The translations under genes were made by a program, and so were the position numbers. DNA of 64,000 bases from Pseudoduganella buxea (lineage in GTDB: Bacteria > Pseudomonadota > Gammaproteobacteria > Burkholderiales > Burkholderiaceae_D). Of the stretch, positions 53,431 through 61,179 are shown one piece after another. The number at the start of each line of letters is the position of its first letter. Within the stretch, counting starts at the first letter, position 1. The stretch lies in NCBI RefSeq assembly GCF_009720835.1, contig NZ_WNKZ01000007.1:1-64000 (forward strand), given 5' to 3'. Under the pieces are notes generated by a model. That model was not told the origin of the DNA. It was given only the letters and a program-made list of their open reading frames with translations, and did no database searches.

Positions 53431-54002
53431 CGGCTCAGCTTCGCGCGGTCTTCTTCCAGCTGCGCCAGCACGGCCGCGGTGTCCAGCACCTGCGCATATT
53501 CGCCGTCCAGGTTGGACAGCGCCATTGCGTGCACGTCGTCCGCGCTGCGGGCATTGCCGGCATAGTCGCGCCGGGCGAAGGCGAACGTGGCGTCGGCCAC
53601 CACCTGCGTGGCGAAGCCCAGGTTGCCGGCCGTGCGCGCGCTCGACTCCACCGAGTTGTTGGTGCTGACGCCAACGATGACGAGCCGCGTGATGCCGCGC
53701 ACGTGCAGCCACCGTTCCAGGCCCGTGTTGATGAAGCAGTCCGGCACGTTCTTCTCCACCACGTGGGCATGCGTCAGCGGTTCGAAGCGCGGCTGGAACT
53801 CCACGCCCGGCTGGCCGGGCCAGAACGGCGACCCGGGCGTGCGCGAGATGTGCCGCACGTGGACGACCGGCGCATCGGCCGCGCGCCAGGCCGCCAGCAG
53901 TGCAGCCATATTGTCTTCCGCCATCGGGTTGTTACGGTCCCCGGCGGCCGGATCGGCCATGCCGTTTTGCATATCGATCAGGAGCAGGGCTGGCAGTGGC
54001 AT
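53427..54002 (-). CDS. Isochorismatase-like hydrolase lacking the catalytic cysteine
   Basis: A 191-aa protein of the isochorismatase/cysteine hydrolase fold. It has the first Asp in LLLIDMQNG and the Lys in VVEKNVPDCF. The position of the nucleophilic Cys holds serine instead: VGVSTNNSVESSARTAGNLG. Members with this TNNSVES pattern are not expected to be normal amidases. The ATG at 54002 with GGAG is used. It is a single gene, tail-to-tail with the AhpD-like gene. Confidence 0.8.
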   Translation of the reverse strand: MPLPALLLIDMQNGMADPAAGDRNNPMAEDNMAALLAAWRAADAPVVHVRHISRTPGSPFWPGQPGVEFQPRFEPLTHAHVVEKNVPDCFINTGLERWLHVRGITRLVIVGVSTNNSVESSARTAGNLGFATQVVADATFAFARRDYAGNARSADDVHAMALSNLDGEYAQVLDTAAVLAQLEEDRAKLSR

Positions 54003-54108
54003 CGGATCTCCGTGGCGCAAGACTGAGGGGCGTCGTCGATGCGCCCCGATCCGGCAAGGCTAACCGAAGCCGATGGCTGGGGCAAGTCACCCGTGCTACC
54101 CTCGCGCC

Positions 54109-54657
54109 ATGAAAGACAAACACGAACAAACCAGCAAATTCCTGTCCCTGATCCTGCGCCATGCGCCGGACACCATCGGCCTGACCCTGGACGCTCAGGG
54201 CTGGGCCAGTGTGGCCGAGCTGCTGGCGCGGGCCAATGCGCATGGCAAGCACCTGTCGCCGGAACTGCTGCGCGAGGTCGTGGCGGCCAACGCAAAGCAG
54301 CGGTTCGCGTTCAGTGACGACGGCCTGTCGATCCGCGCCAGCCAGGGGCATTCACTGAAATCGGTCGACCTGGCACTGGCGCCCATTGCGCCGCCGGACC
54401 TGCTGTACCACGGCACAGCCAGCCGCTTCATTACGTCGATCCGGCAGGGAGGCCTGAAGGCGCAGGCGCGCCAGCACGTTCACCTGTCGACCGAACAGGC
54501 CACGGCGGTGGCCGTCGGCGCGCGCTATGGGGTACCGGTGATATTGACAGTGCGCGCAGGGGAGATGCACGCGGGCGGGCACGTGTTCTACCAGTCCGAC
54601 AACGGCGTGTGGCTGACGGACGCGGTGCCGCTGCGCTACATCGATTTCCCGAAATAA
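54109..54657 (+). CDS. kptA: RNA 2'-phosphotransferase (Tpt1/KptA family)
   Basis: A 182-aa protein of the family that removes the 2'-phosphate left after RNA ligation, using NAD+. The conserved SKFLSLILRHAP near residue 8 contains the R-H pair. LYHGTAS, HVHLSTEQ and the arginine at ILTVRAG carry further active-site residues. In bacteria the natural RNA is unknown, since they lack the plant/fungal-type splicing ligase. A hairpin (54663-54682) follows. It sits just upstream of the structured element at 54.7 kb. Confidence 0.88.
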   Translation: MKDKHEQTSKFLSLILRHAPDTIGLTLDAQGWASVAELLARANAHGKHLSPELLREVVAANAKQRFAFSDDGLSIRASQGHSLKSVDLALAPIAPPDLLYHGTASRFITSIRQGGLKAQARQHVHLSTEQATAVAVGARYGVPVILTVRAGEMHAGGHVFYQSDNGVWLTDAVPLRYIDFPK

Positions 54658-54662
54658 GACAG

Positions 54663-54686
54663 TTCTGCGACGCTTCGCAGAATTTG
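54663..54686 (+). terminator. Hairpin after kptA
   Basis: TTCTGCGA (54663-54670) pairs perfectly with TCGCAGAA (54675-54682) around CGCT, followed by TTTG. The short T run makes it a weak intrinsic terminator, 5 bp after the stop codon of kptA. Confidence 0.5.
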
Positions 54687-54716
54687 TGCACCGCACAAAC
54701 ACATCTATGCTATACT
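54684..54716 (+). promoter_or_regulatory. Promoter for the structured intergenic transcript
   Basis: TTGTGC (54684-54689), a 16-bp spacer and TATGCT (54706-54711), followed by an extended -10 (TGCTATACT at 54708-54716). Either hexamer would start RNA near 54718-54723. Confidence 0.5.
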
Positions 54717-54845
54717 TCGTTTGTCGGTGGAGTTTAATTGGTCCGCCGGCACCTGCAGGTGTCGCAGATAGGCGTGTGTAAAGCCGCGCTGCGAGGTCCA
54801 CCTTCAGGGTTGTCATACCAGACATTGGTCGAATTACACGTTGGA

Positions 54846-54903
54846 GGCACCATGCAGATAGCATGGGCGTCCGAAGCGCCGGCACCACGCAGATAGCATG
54901 GGC
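54846..54903. repeat. 23-bp direct repeat with 35-bp period
   Basis: GGCACCATGCAGATAGCATG (plus GGC) at 54846-54868 recurs with one change (ATG to ACG in the fourth triplet) at 54881-54903. The first copy carries a usable ATG with a ribosome site; in the second copy that ATG is lost. Confidence 0.85.
54852..54896 (+). CDS. Tiny ORF (14 aa) inside the structured transcript
   Basis: ATG at 54852 follows TTGGAGG with a four-base gap and reads MQIAWASEAPAPRR, then TAG. The ribosome site is far better than chance. It could be a leader peptide or a real microprotein, and the sequence offers no further evidence. Confidence 0.3.
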   Translation: MQIAWASEAPAPRR

Positions 54904-54940
54904 TAGCGCAGCGATTCAAGCATTGGCATCACATTGAAAC

Positions 54941-54968
54941 GAAGCCCGCAGTAAGCGGGCTTTTTTTT
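54941..54968 (+). terminator. Strong intrinsic terminator upstream of infA
   Basis: AGCCCGC (54943-54949) pairs with GCGGGCT (54955-54961), followed by a run of eight T (54961-54968). It ends the structured transcript 89 bp before infA. Confidence 0.85.
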
Positions 54969-55057
54969 CACGATATCTCCCCCATCTGGTATACCACCGT
55001 AGCACCCGGCACCAATCGGCGTCCGGCAAAGGCTCCGCGCCACCCACGAAAGGAAAT

Positions 55058-55318
55058 ATGGCTAAAGAAGAACTGATCGAAATGAACGGCCTCGTTACCG
55101 AAATCCTGCCCGAGATGCGTTTCCGCGTCGACCTCGATAACGGCCACAAACTGGTAGCATATACGTCGGGCAAAATGAAGAAGAACCACATCCGCATCCT
55201 GGCGGGTGATCGTGTCACCCTGGAACTGTCGCCGTACGACCTGAACAAGGGCCGTATCACGTTCCGTCACATTGAGAAACGCGGCCCAGTGCCAACCCAT
55301 CAGGCGCGCCGTCGCTGA
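55058..55318 (+). CDS. infA: Translation initiation factor IF-1
   Basis: An 86-aa S1/OB-fold protein starting [21 protein letters not shown] (shortened: [10 protein letters not shown]), with [17 protein letters not shown] in the middle. Its last residues [10 protein letters not shown] form a basic extension beyond the common 72-aa IF-1. Betaproteobacteria often carry a second, divergent infA apart from the ribosomal protein operon. The gene is isolated here, which suggests this is that copy. The ribosome site is AAAGGAAAT. A TTCACG / TATACC pair (54967-54995) could be its promoter. Confidence 0.93.
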   Translation: MAKEELIEMNGLVTEILPEMRFRVDLDNGHKLVAYTSGKMKKNHIRILAGDRVTLELSPYDLNKGRITFRHIEKRGPVPTHQARRR

Positions 55319-55411
55319 TGTACCCCGCCGCTGATATGCGGCATTGAAGTGGCAATCCACTTCTGCAGCCCCCGTTAGCTGCTTCCCTCGTTGGGAAATC
55401 CAAGCGGGACC

Positions 55412-55452
55412 ACGAAAACCGCCGCGGTATTCACCGCGCTGCGGCTTTTCGT
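55412..55452. terminator. Bidirectional terminator between infA and hydrolase
   Basis: ACGAAAACCGC at the left end pairs with GCGGCTTTTCGT at the right, enclosing GCGGT-ATTC-ACCGC. A and T tracts sit in the arms, so converging infA and hydrolase transcripts can both end here. Confidence 0.65.
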
Positions 55453-55471
55453 CGTTAACGTACCGTTTTTT

Positions 55472-56338
55472 CTAGGCCGCGCTGGGTGCCGTCTCCGGCA
55501 ATGGTCGCGTGACGGCGAACTGTGTCGTCAGGAACTGGGCGATCTTCTGCTGCGTGGCGGGCAGGTAGGGGATATTCATGTGGTCCGAATCGGGAATGAT
55601 CTCGTCCTGGTGCACGCGCGTCATCTGCGCCACCAGCAGATCCGTGTGCGAGTGCGGCACGACATCGTCGCTGGCCGCCCGCACGATATAGGTCGGTGCG
55701 CTCAGCAGTGAAGCGTATTTGACGGACTCGAAGCGATGCTTCAGTACGAAGCTGACGGGCACGACACGGAACTTGCGCTGCGCCAGCGCCAGGATGGAAT
55801 CGTAGGGCGTGATCAGCACGACGGAATGGGCCGGCCGCTCCTTGGCCACCTGCACGGCCACGCCGGAACCGAGGCTGCGCCCGACGACGGCCACGCGCGC
55901 CTTGTCGACATTGCTGCGGCCACAGAGCCAGTCGAACAGCATGCAGCCGTCCTCGATCATGTGTTCTTCGCCGGGCACGCCGCGCGAGTCGCCATAGCCC
56001 CGGTAATTCACCGCCAGCACGGCCATGCCGGGGAACAGGGTGCCCGCATCGCGCGCCACCCATGACACTTCTTCCGAACGGCCGCCGAAGTACACGACAG
56101 CCGGGTGCGGACCGGGCAGGTTCGGCGTCATCAGCCAGCCGGCCAGGCGCGTGCCGTCCTTGGCGCGCAGCACGACGGCGCGCGTGCGATGCCCGGCGCT
56201 GCGGGGACTCTGCACCTCGCGGATCAGGGTCGGGTTGAACAGCAGCTTGCGCTGGCTGGCCGCGATCATCGACACCAGGCTGGCCCACAGGAAGCTCGCC
56301 ACACCGACCGTCACCACCACTTTTTTCGAAGTATTCAT
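55472..56338 (-). CDS. Membrane-anchored alpha/beta hydrolase
   Basis: A 288-aa protein with an uncleaved N-terminal helix (VVVTVGVASFLWASLVSMIA) and an alpha/beta hydrolase domain facing the periplasm. The nucleophile elbow is VGRSLGSG near residue 154, the oxyanion region is NYRGYGDSRG, and the late histidine is in DSDHMNIPY. It resembles the BEM46/ABHD13 and YqkD group. Substrate unknown. It is bounded by hairpins on both sides. Confidence 0.82.
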   Translation of the reverse strand: MNTSKKVVVTVGVASFLWASLVSMIAASQRKLLFNPTLIREVQSPRSAGHRTRAVVLRAKDGTRLAGWLMTPNLPGPHPAVVYFGGRSEEVSWVARDAGTLFPGMAVLAVNYRGYGDSRGVPGEEHMIEDGCMLFDWLCGRSNVDKARVAVVGRSLGSGVAVQVAKERPAHSVVLITPYDSILALAQRKFRVVPVSFVLKHRFESVKYASLLSAPTYIVRAASDDVVPHSHTDLLVAQMTRVHQDEIIPDSDHMNIPYLPATQQKIAQFLTTQFAVTRPLPETAPSAA

Positions 56339-56464
56339 GAGCAGAGTCTACTCCCAAACCCGGCCGCACGTCGCGTATGGCATTGCGCTTTTATGTATGA
56401 AAATTGCACCGGTGTGAAGTAGTTAACTCAGCAGTGGCTGGCCTTGGGCAATGTCGCCCGAACA

Positions 56465-56511
56465 CCGGTCGGTCCGCCACAGCGGTCTGACCGCTGCGGC
56501 GGACCGACCGG
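56465..56511. repeat. 47-bp near-perfect palindrome
   Basis: Two 23-bp arms starting CCGGTCGGTCCGCC pair with one mismatch around a single central T. The centre is GCGGTCTGACCGC. It lies 12 bp beyond the stop of the TPR lipoprotein gene and has no T run. It looks like a REP-type hairpin or cruciform rather than a standard terminator. Confidence 0.85.
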
Positions 56512-56523
56512 ACTGGGGCGGCG

Positions 56524-57786
56524 TCAGTGCGAGCGCGTGGGGGTGCCCGCGGCGCGCAGCCGGTCGAGCTTGGCGGCGTAGAGTTCGTGGTCGCGCCGCG
56601 TGGTGCTGGCGTCCTTGGCCAGGCGCATATGGCGTTCGGCCGCGCGCAGGTCGCCCAGCTGGTAATGGGCGGCGGCCAGCCAGAAGTGGAACTCGTGATA
56701 CGTGCCGTCGCGGCGCAGCTCGCGCTCGAACATGGCGCGGGCGCGGCGCCAGTCGCCCGCGGCCATGGCCTGCTGGCCCAGCTGGAAGTAGCGGAACGGC
56801 GGGTCGGGCTGCAGCAGGGCCAGTTGTGCTTTCAGCTGCGCCGCTTCGTCGTGGCGGCCCAGGTTTTCCACCACCTGGGCCAGGTTCGACAGGGCCATCG
56901 CATTGCGCGGCTCGCGTTGCAGGGCGTAGCGCAGCGTGGTTTCGGCGTGGGTCAGGTCGCCGTGGCGGCGGTAGACGACAGCCAGGGTGTTGTAGGCATA
57001 CAGCAGGTTCGGATCGGCCAGCACGGCGTTGCGCGCCCACCAGTAGGCGTCATCGAGCTGGCCGCGCGCCAGCGCCTCGGCGGCGCGGTTGTTCATGAAC
57101 ATGGCGACGACGGTGCGCCGGCCGATGGCGATGCCCTCCTTTGCCCGACCTTCCGGCGGCGGCTGGAAATCGATGACGGTGTAGTGCTCGGGATCGTAGC
57201 TGCCGGGTCCTTCGCGCAGGATGCGGCCCAGCTTCAGGTTGACGTGGCCGCTGTTGAAGTAGATGTCGCCGCTGCGGCTCCAGCTGTCTTCCACGGGCAC
57301 GCTCTGGAACACGACGGGGATGTTCAGTTCGTGCGCCAGCGCGGCCGTCATGATGACGAGCGACAGGCAGTTGCCCTGCCGCGCCTCGAAGGCCTGGGCG
57401 GCCGTGCGCGTCATGGCCGAATCGTATTCGAGCTGCAACTGGTCGCGGCGGTACAGGGCGTCGAACAGGGCGCGTCGGATTTCCTTGCCGCGCCGTTCGT
57501 GCAGCACGGCGGCCGTGTAGGCGCGCATGGCCGGCGTCAGGGCGAAGATCTGCTCTTCGGAGAGCTGGACGGTGGAAGGCTGGAACAGGCGGTCGCCGAA
57601 CACGCCGGCGGGCGGCGCGGAGACTATCGGGCTGCTGGCGCAGGCCGACAGCAGCAGCACGGCGCAAAGGACGTGCAGTCGGGCCAAGGATGAAGCGAAA
57701 GACCGGGCCAGAGACGGGGCCAAAGGCTGAGCCAAGGACCGGACCCACCAGGGGTTGCAGTGACGCGGCAGGGATGGAAACTTCAT
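56524..57786 (-). CDS. Lipoprotein with papain-like Cys-His region and TPR repeats (paralog A)
   Basis: A 420-aa protein with lipobox LLLSAC, lipid-modified at C49, and a long N-region made of SLA-rich repeats. Residues about 90-260 resemble bacterial transglutaminase/papain-like domains: ARQGNCLSLVIM puts a Cys after RQGN, and a His follows in NSGHVNLKLG. Residues about 265-400 form TPR repeats (NLLYAYNTLAVVYRRHGDL and so on). The protein is close to the one at 59924-61084, with a CocE-type peptidase between them. The start ATG 57786 has AGGAGG upstream. Together this suggests an envelope peptide-processing set, but activity is unproven. Confidence 0.8.
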   Translation of the reverse strand: MKFPSLPRHCNPWWVRSLAQPLAPSLARSFASSLARLHVLCAVLLLSACASSPIVSAPPAGVFGDRLFQPSTVQLSEEQIFALTPAMRAYTAAVLHERRGKEIRRALFDALYRRDQLQLEYDSAMTRTAAQAFEARQGNCLSLVIMTAALAHELNIPVVFQSVPVEDSWSRSGDIYFNSGHVNLKLGRILREGPGSYDPEHYTVIDFQPPPEGRAKEGIAIGRRTVVAMFMNNRAAEALARGQLDDAYWWARNAVLADPNLLYAYNTLAVVYRRHGDLTHAETTLRYALQREPRNAMALSNLAQVVENLGRHDEAAQLKAQLALLQPDPPFRYFQLGQQAMAAGDWRRARAMFERELRRDGTYHEFHFWLAAAHYQLGDLRAAERHMRLAKDASTTRRDHELYAAKLDRLRAAGTPTRSH

Positions 57787-57867
57787 GGCGCAAGTCCTCC
57801 TGGCCCAGTATCCCTCCGCTGCCGCGGCTTGTCAAAACGCGTTCACGCGTGCCGCGCTGTCCCGGTG

Positions 57868-59844
57868 TTACGGCGACGGCAGGACCAGCACCTCCAGGCC
57901 GGACGCCGTGGCCGGCGCGTGGTACACCCGCTGTGTCGCCTTCCTGAAGTCCTCCGGCTTGGCCTTCGGGATGTCCGTGAAGGTCTGCGGATTCAGGTCG
58001 ACCAGCGGGAACCACGTGCTCTGCACCTGGACCATGATGCGGTGGCCGCGCCGGAACGTATGGTTGACGTCACCCAGGTGGTAATTCACCGCCTCCACCT
58101 TGCCGGGGGTGAACGGCTCGGGCTTCTCGAAGCTGTTGCGGAACTTGCCGCGCAGGGGATTGCCCCGCACCAGCTGCTGGTAGCCCGCCATCGAAGGCGC
58201 CGGCGGCGGCACGTCCTTGCTGCGTTCGCGCTTGGCGTCGGCCGGATACTCGTTCGGGTACACGTCGATCAGCTTGACCACCCAGTCCGCGTCCGTGCCG
58301 GTGGTCGACACGAACAGCTTGGGCCGCACGGGGCCGGCAATCGTCACGTCCTCTTCCAGGGGTTCGGTCTGGTACACCAGCACGTCCGGCCGGGTCGATG
58401 CGAAGCGCTGGTCCGACACCATGTACTCGCGCGGCACATTCGTGGCCGGGTAGCCGATATACGGTACCGGCTTTTTCGGATCGCTGACGTATTCGTCGTA
58501 GCCGGGGCCCGATTCGGGCTGGGTGGCGGGCTTCTGCCAACCCAGGCCGCCACTGGCGCCGAAGTACAGCACGCGGGGCTTGGCCTGCTGCGGCGGCCAC
58601 GCCGTGTACTGGCGCCACACATTGCTGCCCGTCTCGAAGGCGGTCACCTCGGCGATGGCGCGCGCCGGCTTGACGCCTTTCAGGTGCTGCTCGAAGAAGG
58701 GGAACTGGATGTTCTTGCGGTAGTACTCGCCCGTCTTCGAATCGAACTGCACCCGGCCCAGGCTCTTGCCGTCGTTGCGCGCCCAGCCGCCGTGCACCCA
58801 CGGGCCCATCACCAGGCCGCTGAAGGTGCCCGGGTTGTTGCGCTTGATGGCGCTGTAGGTGGTAAACGGTCCCTGCGCATCTTCCGCATCGAACCAGCCG
58901 CCCACCGTCAGCACGGCCGCCTTGATGTTCTTCAGGTGCGGCGCGATACTGCGGCTCTTCCAGAACCCGTCGTAGGTGGTGTGCTCGATGGTGGGCTGCA
59001 GCAGCACGCGCTGCTTTTCCGTGAGGCTCGACAGGATGTTCGACAGTGTCAGGCGCTGCAGGAAGTAGTCGTAGCCGTCGGCCACGCCGTAGTCGAACTG
59101 GGCCCACGTCTTCGGCAGCGGCGTCGGATTGGGTTCCTCCGTGAAGGCCGAATAGAAGCCGAAGTTCGCCGCCAGCATGAAGGCGCCGCCGTGGTAGGAA
59201 TCGTCGCCCATGTACAGGTCCGTCACGGGTGCCTGCGGCGAAGCGGCCTTGATGGCCGGGTGCGAGTCGATGATGCTGGCCGACGTGTAGAAGCCGGGGT
59301 AGCTGATGCCGTGGATGCCGACCTTGCCGTTATTGTTCGGCACATGCTTGAGCAGCCACTCGACGGTGTCGTGCATGTCCTGGCTCTCGTTGCCTTCGCC
59401 GGCCAGGCGCGCCGTCTTCGCATGCGGTGTCATCTCCTGCCATTTGCCTTCGGACATATAGCGGCCCCGCACGTCCTGCTCGACGAAGATATAGCCGCTG
59501 TCCTCGAACTCGCGGGACGGGCCGATCGTCTCGGGCATGAAGTCCACGCCATAGTGCAGCTGGTCGTCGTCGCCTTCGACGCCGGCGCTGTACGGCGTGC
59601 GCTGCATCAGGAAGGGATAGCTCCTGCCCGTATCCTTGGGCACGTAGACGACGGTGAACAGCCGCGTGCCGTCGCGCATCGGAATGCGGTATTCATATTT
59701 GGTGTAGTGCTCGCGCAGGCTGCGCTTGGGTTCCTTGGCGTCCGCCGCCTCGGTGGTGGCGGCATGCGACTCCAGGCCGTGCGCGTGGGCCGCGCCGAAT
59801 GCCAGCGCCAGCGACAGGGCCAGGAGGGAGAAGTGACGGGGCAT
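57868..59844 (-). CDS. CocE/NonD family hydrolase (X-Pro dipeptidyl-peptidase-like), exported
   Basis: A 658-aa protein with a signal peptide (LLALSLALAFGAAHA). The alpha/beta hydrolase part carries RMDGTRL-like RIPMRDGTRLF, the acidic EQDVRGRY and the serine nucleophile elbow GISYPGF near residue 176. A C-terminal jelly-roll domain follows (YHLGDVNHTFRRGHRI near residue 600). The family includes X-Pro dipeptidases, glutaryl-7-ACA acylases and cocaine esterase. It acts in the periplasm or outside. It sits between two paralogous lipoproteins on the same strand. Confidence 0.85.
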   Translation of the reverse strand: MPRHFSLLALSLALAFGAAHAHGLESHAATTEAADAKEPKRSLREHYTKYEYRIPMRDGTRLFTVVYVPKDTGRSYPFLMQRTPYSAGVEGDDDQLHYGVDFMPETIGPSREFEDSGYIFVEQDVRGRYMSEGKWQEMTPHAKTARLAGEGNESQDMHDTVEWLLKHVPNNNGKVGIHGISYPGFYTSASIIDSHPAIKAASPQAPVTDLYMGDDSYHGGAFMLAANFGFYSAFTEEPNPTPLPKTWAQFDYGVADGYDYFLQRLTLSNILSSLTEKQRVLLQPTIEHTTYDGFWKSRSIAPHLKNIKAAVLTVGGWFDAEDAQGPFTTYSAIKRNNPGTFSGLVMGPWVHGGWARNDGKSLGRVQFDSKTGEYYRKNIQFPFFEQHLKGVKPARAIAEVTAFETGSNVWRQYTAWPPQQAKPRVLYFGASGGLGWQKPATQPESGPGYDEYVSDPKKPVPYIGYPATNVPREYMVSDQRFASTRPDVLVYQTEPLEEDVTIAGPVRPKLFVSTTGTDADWVVKLIDVYPNEYPADAKRERSKDVPPPAPSMAGYQQLVRGNPLRGKFRNSFEKPEPFTPGKVEAVNYHLGDVNHTFRRGHRIMVQVQSTWFPLVDLNPQTFTDIPKAKPEDFRKATQRVYHAPATASGLEVLVLPSP

Positions 59845-59923
59845 GGTTTCCTTCGGTCAGTGAATACATGGGCTCGCCAGTGTAGCCGAGATCGAAGGAT
59901 AGATTAAGCGAAGTTCCGTGGCT

Positions 59924-61084
59924 TCAGCGCCGCAGCACCTTGTCCTCATGCCCGCGCAGCCGTGCCAGCTTGGCGGCATAGATGTCGCGGTCGGCGCGCG
60001 TCGTGCTGCCGGCCACCGCCTTGGCCAGGTGATGGTCCGTTGCCGGCCGGTCGCCCAGTTGCGCCGCCGCCAGCGCCAGCCAGAAGTGGAACTCGTGGTA
60101 GTCCGGGTCGCGCCGCAGCTCGCGTTCGAACAGGCGGCGCGCGCCGGCGGCATCGCCCGCGGCCATGGCCTTGCGGCCCAGTTCGAAGAAGTGGAAGGGC
60201 GGATGGGGCTGCAGCGCCGCCAGCCGCGCCTTGACGGCCTGCGCTTCCCCGGGGCGGCCGGACTGCTCCAGTAGGTAGGCCAGGTTGGACAGCATCATCG
60301 TATTGTCGGGATCGAAGCCGAGCGCGTGGCGCAGGGCCGCTTCGGCCAGCGCGCCATTGCCGCGGCGCTGGTGCACGATGGCCAGCGTGTTATACGCCGG
60401 CAGCAGGGCCGGTGCGCTGGCGATGGCGCCCTTGGCCCACCAGTAGGCGTCGTCGACGTCGCCCCGCGCCAGGCTTTCCGCAGCGCGGTTGTTCATGAAC
60501 ATGGCCGTGACGGTGGCCTTGTCGATGCGCTCGGCGCGCAGCAAGGCGGCCTCGCTGGGCGGCAGGAAGTCCACCAGCGAATAGGCGTCCGGATCGTACA
60601 GGGGGCGAGTGCCGCTGGGCGGGCGCCCCAGCAGCAGGTTGACATGGCCGACATTGAAATACAGGCTGCCGCTGCGGGTCCAGGCCGCCTCCGACGGCAC
60701 GCTCTGGTAGAGCACCGGCACGCCCAGTTCCTCGGCCAGCGCCGCCGTCATGATCACCAGCGACAGGCAATTGCCATGGCGCGCGGCGAAGGCCTCGGCG
60801 GCCGTGCGCGTGACGGCCGAATCGTATTCCAGCTGCAGCTTGTCGCGGTAGTAGAGGGCGTCGACCAGCGCCAGGCGCGCTTCCTTGCCGCCCTTGTTCT
60901 GCCGCACGGTGCGGGCATAGGCCTTCATTTCCGGCGACAGCGCGTGGATCGCTTCGGCCGCCAGCACGTGCCTGGGCGGCTGGAAGCGGCTGTCGTCGAA
61001 CAGTCCCGGCGGCAGCGCCGCCGTGCGCACGCCGGCGCAGGCGCTCAACATCAGGACAATGAACAGTATCGACAGCCGTTTCAT
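59924..61084 (-). CDS. Lipoprotein with papain-like Cys-His region and TPR repeats (paralog B)
   Basis: A 386-aa paralog of the protein at 56524-57786. It has a normal short signal (LFIVLMLSAC, lipid Cys16), ARHGNCLSLVIM with the presumed catalytic Cys, NVGHVNLLLG with the His, then TPR repeats. Many segments are shared, including MFMNNRAAE and YHEFHFWLA. It lacks the repeat-rich N-terminal extension of paralog A. GGGGAG lies before the ATG at 61084. The duplicated arrangement around the CocE gene suggests that all three act on related substrates. Confidence 0.8.
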   Translation of the reverse strand: MKRLSILFIVLMLSACAGVRTAALPPGLFDDSRFQPPRHVLAAEAIHALSPEMKAYARTVRQNKGGKEARLALVDALYYRDKLQLEYDSAVTRTAAEAFAARHGNCLSLVIMTAALAEELGVPVLYQSVPSEAAWTRSGSLYFNVGHVNLLLGRPPSGTRPLYDPDAYSLVDFLPPSEAALLRAERIDKATVTAMFMNNRAAESLARGDVDDAYWWAKGAIASAPALLPAYNTLAIVHQRRGNGALAEAALRHALGFDPDNTMMLSNLAYLLEQSGRPGEAQAVKARLAALQPHPPFHFFELGRKAMAAGDAAGARRLFERELRRDPDYHEFHFWLALAAAQLGDRPATDHHLAKAVAGSTTRADRDIYAAKLARLRGHEDKVLRR

Positions 61085-61179
61085 GATCGTCTCCCCAGCG
61101 TCCGGCCAGTATCCTCCGGCCCGCCGCGGCTGTCAAAAAGGCGCCAAAGAAACGGAATAATCCGGGAAACGGCCGCCGC

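Larger units (their letters stand above)
54722..54968 (+). ncRNA. Putative structured RNA or leader with a tiny ORF, ending in a terminator
   Basis: A roughly 247-nt unit bounded by the promoter and a strong terminator. It contains the perfect palindrome CACCTGCAGGTG (54750-54761). Distant GGTGG and CCACC tracts (54726-54730, 54798-54802) could close a larger stem. A 14-codon ORF sits behind TTGGAGG (54852-54896), and a 35-bp-period direct repeat covers the ORF. No match to a known RNA family comes to mind. It may be an independent small RNA, or an attenuating leader for infA, which begins 90 bp after the terminator. Confidence 0.4.

Noticed and set aside
54734..54919. Minus-strand 61-codon frame across the structured element.
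   Set aside because: No ribosome site; it runs against the promoter and terminator seen on the plus strand.
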